From contig JAFYIM010000387.1 in the NCBI GenBank assembly GCA_017538635.1, positions 1 to 9,236 of the forward strand: a DNA stretch of 9,236 bases. Reading direction: 5' to 3'. The translations under genes and the position numbers were made by a program. Under the pieces are notes generated by a model that saw nothing but the letters and a program-made list of their open reading frames with translations, had not been told where the DNA came from and ran no database searches. This document shows positions 1-7,226 of the stretch, in pieces. Numbering within the stretch: the stretch's first letter is position 1; the number at the start of each line of letters is the position of its first letter. This DNA comes from a bacterium. Lineage in GTDB: Bacteria; UBA3054.

Positions 1-81
1 CGCTGAACTCGTCGCGACTTCATCCGCCCAAAGGAGGGCGCTTGCTAAAAACGTTGATATGAACGCGAAATATTTTTTCAT
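1..81 (-). CDS. Start of an exported protein, function unknown (partial, cut by window edge)
   Basis: An ATG at 81-79 opens a frame of 27 codons that stays open to the window edge. The peptide begins MKKYFAFISTFLASALLWA and continues DEVATSSA. This is a textbook Sec signal peptide: a basic MKK start, a hydrophobic core, and an A-x-A-type end (L-W-A before D20). The ATG lies 11 nt after the hppA stop on the same strand with no hairpin between, so co-transcription with hppA is likely. No Shine-Dalgarno sequence is visible upstream, as is also true for hppA. Only the signal peptide and about eight mature residues are in view, so nothing can be said about function beyond export. The same stretch is partly open on the plus strand (frame from base 2), but that peptide has no recognisable character. 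Confidence 0.66.
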   Translation of the reverse strand, partial: MKKYFAFISTFLASALLWADEVATSSA

Positions 82-92
82 ATTCGTAAAAT

Positions 93-2480
<2,388 letters not shown>

Positions 2481-2493
2481 ATCGAAAATGAAA

Positions 2494-2504
2494 ATAGGGG
2501 TTAA
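2494..2504 (-). repeat. Inverted copy A of TTAACCCCTAT in the divergent intergenic region
   Basis: The minus strand reads TTAACCCCTAT here, in the hppA leader 14 nt before its start codon. An identical 11-mer sits on the plus strand at 2683-2693, just before the first M60-like gene. The two copies point in opposite directions, each toward its own gene. They could be an operator or leader element shared by the divergent genes, or chance in AT-rich sequence. Confidence 0.35.
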
Positions 2505-2539
2505 GTGGTTATTTTTTAGTTATAAAAATATGTTCAGAT

Positions 2540-2567
2540 ATTATACCAAACCCCTCCGTAAAATCAA
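2540..2567 (-). promoter_or_regulatory. Probable sigma70-type promoter of hppA
   Basis: Read on the minus strand, TTGATT (2567-2562) is followed after 16 nt by TATAAT (2545-2540), and the -10 is preceded by TGG, giving an extended -10 TGGTATAAT. Initiation would fall near 2533 and leave a leader of roughly 50 nt, AT-rich and without an obvious Shine-Dalgarno or riboswitch fold. The same extended -10 sequence recurs in the promoter before the DUF1844 gene. Confidence 0.62.
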
Positions 2568-2682
2568 AGGGCAGACTCGGCGGCCCAAAAGAAGGCGATG
2601 TGCGGTTATTCATTTTTCGCTAGTTTCCTATAAGCATGGAATCAAAACGCCTTTTGCGGTATCATTTTGTAAGAATCTACGT

Positions 2683-2693
2683 TTAACCCCTAT
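2683..2693 (+). repeat. Inverted copy B of TTAACCCCTAT in the divergent intergenic region
   Basis: This is the plus-strand partner of the copy at 2494-2504. It lies 15 nt upstream of the start codon of the first M60-like gene and directly before its Shine-Dalgarno (AGGAG, 2698-2702). It overlaps a TATAAT (2691-2696) that has a weak TTGTAA 18 nt upstream (2667-2672). If that were the promoter, the transcript would start beside or inside the Shine-Dalgarno and be nearly leaderless, so I do not call it a promoter with confidence. No better plus-strand promoter is visible in 2551-2690. Confidence 0.35.
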
Positions 2694-2708
2694 AATCAGG
2701 AGAACCAA

Positions 2709-3944
2709 ATGCGTTTCCTAGTTCCTTTTTTGCTTTTTGCAATGTCAGTTTCCCTTCTGGCCGACCCGGCCGCTCCCACCGCCCTTAGCGTCAAAGCCGG
2801 CCCGGAATTCGACATCGGCTTCGACGTCGGCGCCTGGAACAAAGCCAAGTTCGTCTTCAAAAACTCCGGCCAGAAAGACTGGACCGTGGAGGAGATGGAA
2901 GCCCAGTGGATCGGCACGGAAAATTCCGAACCCTGGACCCAGAAGGTCGACGTCACCATCGCTCCCGGCAAAGAAGCCAAATGGCTGCACGACACTTACC
3001 TTCCCAAAGACATGTTCGAGAAGATGCCTGAAGGCAAAGTCGTCATGAAAGGCAAATTCAGAGTCAAAAGGGAAGGCAAGGCGACATATCTGCCCTTCGA
3101 GCTCAAGACCAAAAGAGCCGTCCTCGAGGAGCCCCTGGCCTCCATCACCGGACAGTACATCTATGTTTCCTTCCAGAAATCCCGCTTTGACGGCGGCCTC
3201 TGGCAGAGGGACATGCTGAAGTGGATGGACGAATGCTACGAATGTTACGTCGAACTGGTCGGCAGAAAGCCCTTCGACGGCAAAATAACCGGCATGAAAG
3301 AGTCCCCCAACCGCTTCGCCTGGGCCTACGCCGGCAACCCCGTGACCTTGACCGGCCTCTACGTTCCCGACACCATCAGCGAATTCAAGCAGGGTCTTAT
3401 GAGCTGGGGCTGGGCGCATGAAGTCGGCCACAACTTCGACTGCGACCTGACGGACTTCCTCCGCTGGGACCACGACAGTACGGAGTTCCAGGCCAACATC
3501 AAAGTCCTCTACGCCTTCGACCACATGCCCTCCAGGGAATATCTGAGCATCCGCTGGAGAGGCACCGACATCCTGCCCGTGGACAAAGACGAGCGCATTC
3601 CCATCACCAAGCTGGGCGACCGCTTCTTCCTGCTCTACGGCGAAAAATACCTGGCCGACAAGACCAGATCCTGGAAAACGCTGGACAGCGACGAGCTCCA
3701 GTCCTTCTACCAGAGGATCGTGAGAGTTTACGGCTGGGATCCCATCAAGAAGTGGTACAGGATAATCGGCGCGGTCAAAGACAAAGGCCTGCCCGCCCCC
3801 GCGACCCCGGAAGAAAAAGTCAACTTCCAGTTCGCCGCTTTGAACAAAGCCGTCGGCCAGAACTTGATCAAGTACTATCAGCTCTGGCGCTTCCCCGTCA
3901 CCGAGGAATCCCTCAAAGCCGCCGCGGACAAATACGGACTGTAA
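2709..3944 (+). CDS. Secreted M60-like (enhancin-type) zinc metallopeptidase, first of a tandem pair
   Basis: The 411-aa protein has a clear signal peptide (MRFLVPFLLFAMSVSLLA, then DPAAP). A beta-rich region follows (about 25-135; inferred Ig-like, with FKNSGQKDWTVEEMEAQW and VTIAPGKEAKW). The catalytic part contains FAWAYAGNP, then GWAHEVGHNFD with HEVGH at 237-241, and Glu259 in STEFQAN. This fits the M60 gluzincin pattern HExxH followed after 17 residues by Glu: His237 and His241 plus Glu259 would bind zinc, and Glu238 would be catalytic. Characterised M60 enzymes cut mucin-type O-glycoproteins, so a glycoprotein substrate is plausible but not shown. No carbohydrate-binding module is attached, unlike many family members. 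The start is supported by AGGAG six nt upstream. A close paralog follows 21 nt downstream and shares the tail QNLIKYYQLWRFPVTEE. Family is fairly sure; substrate unknown. Confidence 0.82.
   Translation: MRFLVPFLLFAMSVSLLADPAAPTALSVKAGPEFDIGFDVGAWNKAKFVFKNSGQKDWTVEEMEAQWIGTENSEPWTQKVDVTIAPGKEAKWLHDTYLPKDMFEKMPEGKVVMKGKFRVKREGKATYLPFELKTKRAVLEEPLASITGQYIYVSFQKSRFDGGLWQRDMLKWMDECYECYVELVGRKPFDGKITGMKESPNRFAWAYAGNPVTLTGLYVPDTISEFKQGLMSWGWAHEVGHNFDCDLTDFLRWDHDSTEFQANIKVLYAFDHMPSREYLSIRWRGTDILPVDKDERIPITKLGDRFFLLYGEKYLADKTRSWKTLDSDELQSFYQRIVRVYGWDPIKKWYRIIGAVKDKGLPAPATPEEKVNFQFAALNKAVGQNLIKYYQLWRFPVTEESLKAAADKYGL
3876..3895 (+). repeat. 20-nt direct repeat, copy 1 (3' end of first M60-like gene)
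   Basis: TATCAGCTCTGGCGCTTCCC is identical to 5115-5134 in the second paralog, 1239 bp downstream, and encodes part of YQLWRFP. It is the longest exact DNA match I noticed between the duplicated genes. Most of the rest has diverged at synonymous sites, so the duplication is not recent. Confidence 0.8.
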
Positions 3945-3965
3945 TCAAACCGTAAGCACACTACA

Positions 3966-5186
3966 ATGAAAAAATTCCTTTTCCTGCTTTTCGCCTCCCT
4001 TTCCGTTTTCGCCGCTCCGAATTTCGGCCCCGTCGTCAACGCCGCCCTGACTCCTGAGCGCGGCTGGATGAGCAACGGCTGGAACTGGGCGAAATACACC
4101 TTCCAGAACCCCTCCCCCGACAGCTACAAGATAACGAAGTTCGTGGCGCACTGGCGCGGCGACAACGACACATGGGAGGAAAATTTGGACATCGCCCTGG
4201 AGCCTTCCTCGGAAGCCAGCTGGGGTCCCGCCATGTATTACCCAGATAGCGTCAGAACGCTTTCCCCGCAAGGCCCGGCCGTCGAGGGCGTGTTCACTCT
4301 TACCAAGGCGAACGGCGAGATACTGTCGCTGCCCTCCCTTTTGGAAATCAAGACCGCGACCCTTGAAACGCCTCTGCAGGCCCTCACCGGGAACTACATG
4401 ATAGTTTCCCTGCAGAAGAAAAACTGGAAGGGCGAAAAGTGGGAAAAGGAAATGCTCGGCTGGATGGACGAAGCCTACGCCGCCATGATGGAGCTGACCG
4501 GCCACCGCCCCTTCAAGGGCGCTCTTTCCAAGATCGAGGAGACTCCCAACGCCTACGCCTGGGCCTACGCCGGCAACCCCATAGTTTTGACCATGGACTT
4601 CGTTCCCCAGACGCTGGAAGAATTCAAGCAGGGCATCATGAGCTTCGGCTGGACCCACGAGATGGGCCACAACTTCGACGACGAGATCGGCGAATATTAC
4701 ATCTGGAGCGGCCCCTGCGCGGAATTCCACGCCAACTTCAAGCTGACCTACGCCTTCTCCCATATGCCCAGCGCCGACTATCTCGGCATATATGGAAAGG
4801 GGACGGATTATTTGCCGCTCTCCAACGAAAAAAGGATGCCCATAAAGAAGTTCTCCGACAGTTTCTTCCTCTGCTTCGGCGACAGCTACCTCGCGGACAG
4901 CGAAAGGACCTACGACACCTTGAACAGCGACGAGATCCAGGCCTTTTTCCAGAAGATCGTCAAAGTTTACGGCTGGGACGTCATGAAGAAATGGTACCGT
5001 CTCTTCGTGGAACTGAATGAAAAAGGCGTTCCGAAAATCGAAAAAGAAGAGGACCGTCTTCCCGTGGCCCTGGCCGCCCTGAACGTCGCCGCCGGCCAGA
5101 ACCTCATCAAGTATTATCAGCTCTGGCGCTTCCCGGTGACGGAGGAGCAACTGACAGAGATCGCTAAAAAATACGGCTGGCAGTAA
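3966..5186 (+). CDS. Secreted M60-like (enhancin-type) zinc metallopeptidase, second of a tandem pair
   Basis: A 406-aa paralog of the preceding gene, almost certainly from tandem duplication. It has a signal peptide (MKKFLFLLFASLSVFA, then APNFG), a beta-rich N-terminal part (about 20-130), and a catalytic region with YAWAYAGNP, EFKQGIMSFGW and HEMGHNFD. His231, Glu232 and His235 form HExxH, and Glu253 in CAEFHAN is the likely third zinc ligand, with the same 17-residue spacing as in its neighbour. The C-terminal block (NSDEIQAFFQKIVKVYGW and QNLIKYYQLWRFPVTEE) is shared nearly unchanged, whereas the N-terminal beta region has diverged much more, suggesting the pair differ in recognition rather than chemistry. 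All predicted catalytic residues are intact, so neither copy looks like a pseudogene. No Shine-Dalgarno is seen in the 21-nt gap; it is probably co-transcribed with the upstream copy. Substrate unknown. Confidence 0.82.
   Translation: MKKFLFLLFASLSVFAAPNFGPVVNAALTPERGWMSNGWNWAKYTFQNPSPDSYKITKFVAHWRGDNDTWEENLDIALEPSSEASWGPAMYYPDSVRTLSPQGPAVEGVFTLTKANGEILSLPSLLEIKTATLETPLQALTGNYMIVSLQKKNWKGEKWEKEMLGWMDEAYAAMMELTGHRPFKGALSKIEETPNAYAWAYAGNPIVLTMDFVPQTLEEFKQGIMSFGWTHEMGHNFDDEIGEYYIWSGPCAEFHANFKLTYAFSHMPSADYLGIYGKGTDYLPLSNEKRMPIKKFSDSFFLCFGDSYLADSERTYDTLNSDEIQAFFQKIVKVYGWDVMKKWYRLFVELNEKGVPKIEKEEDRLPVALAALNVAAGQNLIKYYQLWRFPVTEEQLTEIAKKYGWQ
5115..5134 (+). repeat. 20-nt direct repeat, copy 2 (3' end of second M60-like gene)
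   Basis: This is the partner of 3876-3895, in the same reading frame and at the same protein position. Recombination between the copies would delete one gene equivalent and leave a hybrid M60-like gene. Confidence 0.8.
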
Positions 5187-5200
5187 AATCTGCACACGCC

Positions 5201-5300
5201 GCAAAAAGCAGCATACACCCCCCGCTCACGGACTACGCGCGAAAGTTCTCCTGTATTCCGTCCTCCGTGAGTTCGCTTGGGGATGTATGCTGCTTTTTGC
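5201..5300 (+). terminator. Long imperfect inverted repeat, probable (bidirectional) terminator of the M60-like pair
   Basis: The outer arms GCAAAAAGCAGCATACA (5201-5217) and TGTATGCTGCTTTTTGC (5284-5300) are perfect 17-nt complements. Pairing continues through CCCC/GGGG (5219-5222 with 5279-5282) after one mismatch. After a small asymmetric loop it resumes with CTCACGGA (5225-5232) against TCCGTGAG (5264-5271). An A-tract on the left arm and a T-tract on the right arm flank a GC-containing stem, the layout of intrinsic terminators working in both directions. It starts 14 nt after the M60 stop. The apical loop of about 31 nt is unusually large for a simple terminator, so a structured RNA or small mobile repeat is an alternative. 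Confidence 0.6.
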
Positions 5301-5322
5301 ATCTTGAAACAAATGGTATAAT
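5294..5322 (+). promoter_or_regulatory. Probable promoter of the DUF1844-panC-DUF1835-like-GH120 operon
   Basis: TATAAT at 5317-5322 is preceded by TGG, forming the extended -10 TGGTATAAT also seen before hppA. A TTGAAA (5304-5309) is too close (7 nt) to serve as -35. At the proper 17-nt spacing lies only TTTTTG (5294-5299), which is the T-tract of the hairpin's right arm. The extended -10 probably compensates for this. The leader would be about 30 nt and contains AAGGAG at 5347-5352, five nt before the DUF1844 start. Confidence 0.6.
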
Positions 5323-5357
5323 TCTTCTTGAGAAACAACACTATTTAAGGAGTTTTT

Positions 5358-5687
5358 ATGAGTGAAGAGCACGAACATGCGCACGATCACAACAGCCATC
5401 TCTTTGTGATGCTGATCTTCAATTTCGCCCAGCTTGCCATGGTCAACCTTGGCAAGATCGCCAACCCCGAAACCAAGGAAACGAAAGTCGACCTCCAGGG
5501 CGCCAGCTACTTCATCGATTCCCTCGTCATGCTGAGGGAAAAATCCAAGGGCAATCTCTCCAAGGAAGAATCCGACCTTCTAAACGACCAGATCGCCATG
5601 CTGCAGATGAACTACGCCGAGACCGCCGAGGACGCCAAGAAAGAGGAAAAGAAAGAAGATCCCTCCGAAACGCCCAAAAGCGAATAA
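5358..5687 (+). CDS. DUF1844 family protein
   Basis: Small 109-aa protein with no signal peptide. The core matches the DUF1844 pattern as I know it: a hydrophobic segment LFVMLIFNFAQLAMVNLGKIANP (about 15-37), then GASYFIDSLVMLREKSKGNLSKEE (about 49-72), then a helix ending in LQMNYAE. The N-terminus is His- and acid-rich (MSEEHEHAHDHNSH, five His in the first 14 residues), and the last 20 residues are mostly Lys and Glu, probably disordered. DUF1844 has no established function. It is found mainly in PVC bacteria, deltaproteobacteria and Acidobacteria, which supports the taxonomic reading. Start supported by AAGGAG five nt upstream. It is the first gene of the operon and ends 13 nt before panC. 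Confidence 0.86.
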   Translation: MSEEHEHAHDHNSHLFVMLIFNFAQLAMVNLGKIANPETKETKVDLQGASYFIDSLVMLREKSKGNLSKEESDLLNDQIAMLQMNYAETAEDAKKEEKKEDPSETPKSE

Positions 5688-5700
5688 AAGGGGAGGCAAT

Positions 5701-6570
5701 ATGAACAAGGCTCCTCTGCTCCTTAAGAACAAAACGGCGCTGCGTAAATTCATAAAAAGCGCCAAAAAAGACGGCAAGACCATCGCCCTCGTTCCCACTA
5801 TGGGCGCCCTGCACGCCGGCCACGCCTCGCTTATCAAAAAAGCCCGCCAGCTGGCTGACGCCGTGGTGGTCTCGGTTTTCGTCAACCCCACCCAATTCGG
5901 CCCCAACGAAGACTTCGCCAAATACCCCCGCACTTTAAAGGAAGATCTTCTGGTCTGCCAGGAAATGGGCGCCGACGCAGTCTTCGCCCCCCAGCCCAAG
6001 GAAATGTACTTTGACGATCGCTCCGCCTGGGTCAACGAGGAAGCTCTTTCCAGATTTCTCTGCGGCGCCAGAAGGATCGGCCACTTCAAGGGCGTCTGCA
6101 CCGTCGTCTCCAAACTCTTCAACCTTGTGCAGCCCGACTTCGCCTGCTTCGGCAAGAAGGACGCCCAGCAGCTGCTTATCCTTGAGCGCATGATAAGGGA
6201 CCTGGACTTCCCCATAAAGGTCGTGGAGTGCCCCCTCATCAGGGAAAAGAGCGGTCTGGCTTTAAGCTCCCGCAACAAATACCTGAGCCCCGAGGAAAAG
6301 AAAGAGGCCCTCGTGCTTTCCCACTCCCTCAAGGCCGCCAAAGACGCCGTGGCGAAAGGCAAGAGCGCCGCGGAAACGAAAAAGCTCATCGCCAAAATCA
6401 TCGCGACGTCTCCTCTGGCCAAAATAGATTACATCAGCGTTTGCGACCGGGAAACCCTTGAGGAAGTCAAAACCTTCAAGAAAGGTCAGAAGATCCTCGT
6501 CGCCCTGGCCGTCTATTTCGGCACCACAAGGCTCATAGACAACGTCTGGCTCACCACGCCCAAGAAATGA
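5701..6570 (+). CDS. panC: Pantoate--beta-alanine ligase (pantothenate synthetase)
   Basis: Cytoplasmic enzyme joining pantoate and beta-alanine with ATP to give pantothenate, AMP and PPi, the last step of vitamin B5 synthesis before coenzyme A. At 289 aa it has normal length. Visible motifs are PTMGALHAGH (32-41) with the HIGH-type ATP-binding element HAGH, FVNPTQFGPNEDFAKYPRT (60-78), FGKKDAQQ (150-157), and REKSGLALSSRNKYLS (181-196), the family's KMSKS-like loop with SSRN. All catalytic-region motifs look intact. A strong Shine-Dalgarno (GGGGAGG, 5690-5696) four nt before the ATG fixes the start. The stop overlaps the next gene's start (ATGA at 6567-6570), implying translational coupling. 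No panB or panD is in the window. Confidence 0.97.
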   Translation: MNKAPLLLKNKTALRKFIKSAKKDGKTIALVPTMGALHAGHASLIKKARQLADAVVVSVFVNPTQFGPNEDFAKYPRTLKEDLLVCQEMGADAVFAPQPKEMYFDDRSAWVNEEALSRFLCGARRIGHFKGVCTVVSKLFNLVQPDFACFGKKDAQQLLILERMIRDLDFPIKVVECPLIREKSGLALSSRNKYLSPEEKKEALVLSHSLKAAKDAVAKGKSAAETKKLIAKIIATSPLAKIDYISVCDRETLEEVKTFKKGQKILVALAVYFGTTRLIDNVWLTTPKK

Positions 6571-7217
6571 CAGCCCCCGTTTGCATCATCCCCGGGGACG
6601 CCCTTAAGGACATTTACCCCATGGGCGCCCCCATGAGGGAAACCATGATCGCGGGACCAAGCGACAGCGAGGTCTTTTCCCCCGCCTTCATAAAAGCCCG
6701 CGCCGCCTACCACAACGAGAGCGAAGCGGAATACGCCAACAAAGTCATAGGAGCGCTCCCTGAAAAAGACAAGCTTCTCTTGGAAGACCTGACGCTCGTT
6801 TTCGGCTTCGAGGCTTTCTGCCAAATGAACCTGCTTACCATTCTGGCTTACCTTGCGCAATTGGGCCGCGAGCTTCCCGTCACCATAAAGCTGATCGACG
6901 AATTCAAAGGCAATAAGGAATTGCGCTCCTTTGCTTTTTCCGACTTTCAAAACGCCGAACACTGGTACAAAACCCTGCTCATAGATAAAAAAGCTTTCAA
7001 AAGCGATCCTTTGCTCTGGCCGGAAATGAAGAAAGCCGCCGCGCTTTTCCTCACCCTCCAGGAAGAGCAAAATGAGATAACCGATATCATCGACGAAAAC
7101 TCCGCGCTTTCAGAAAACGCGCTGGTCAGACTGCTTTTAACCTGGGACAAAGACTACGGCCTTTCCGACGAGCTCTTTTTAGATCTGATCAGGAAACGCC
7201 GATCCACAACCAAATAA
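6567..7217 (+). CDS. DUF1835-like protein of unknown function
   Basis: A 216-aa soluble protein with no signal peptide or membrane segment. The start CIIPGDALKDIYPMGAPMRE, the segment LTLVFGFEAFCQMNLLTILAYL (about 75-96) and the C-terminal LSENALVRLLLTWDKDYGLSDELFLDLI resemble DUF1835-family proteins. In that family an N-terminal 'GDS...L' strand, a hydrophobic 'WFE-D-fcqlNLL' helix and a C-terminal helical region are typical. The match is by eye and moderate; no function is established for that family. The start codon overlaps the panC stop by four bases, and the GH120 gene starts nine nt after its stop, so it is embedded in the operon. No catalytic motif is evident. Confidence 0.6.
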   Translation: MTAPVCIIPGDALKDIYPMGAPMRETMIAGPSDSEVFSPAFIKARAAYHNESEAEYANKVIGALPEKDKLLLEDLTLVFGFEAFCQMNLLTILAYLAQLGRELPVTIKLIDEFKGNKELRSFAFSDFQNAEHWYKTLLIDKKAFKSDPLLWPEMKKAAALFLTLQEEQNEITDIIDENSALSENALVRLLLTWDKDYGLSDELFLDLIRKRRSTTK

Positions 7218-7226
7218 TTTAATCTT

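Noticed and set aside
25..40. Small hairpin CGCCC/GGGCG as hppA terminator
   Set aside because: The stem is only 5 bp, no T-tract follows in either direction, and it lies inside the signal-peptide frame at 1-81.
57..83. ATATGAA/TTCATAT inverted repeat after hppA
   Set aside because: The stem is AT-only with a 13-nt loop and overlaps the start codon of the downstream exported protein. It is too weak for a terminator.
2481..2540. Riboswitch in the hppA leader
   Set aside because: The leader is about 50 nt of AT-rich sequence with no stable helices or known conserved core.
2667..2696. TTGTAA-18-TATAAT as promoter of the first M60-like gene
   Set aside because: Initiation would fall at about 2703, just past the good Shine-Dalgarno AGGAG (2698-2702), which would then be left out of the message. 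Not excluded, but not called.
3945..5204. 419-codon open frame on the minus strand opposite the second M60-like gene
   Set aside because: The plus-strand protein has a signal peptide, zinc motif and a paralog. The antisense frame is open because the coding strand avoids the codons that would make reverse stops. It has no recognisable domain.
5201..5300. Integron attC site or insertion-sequence ends
   Set aside because: No RYYYAAC/GTTRRRY core sites flank the repeat, there is no transposase or integrase frame, and no target-site duplication is visible.
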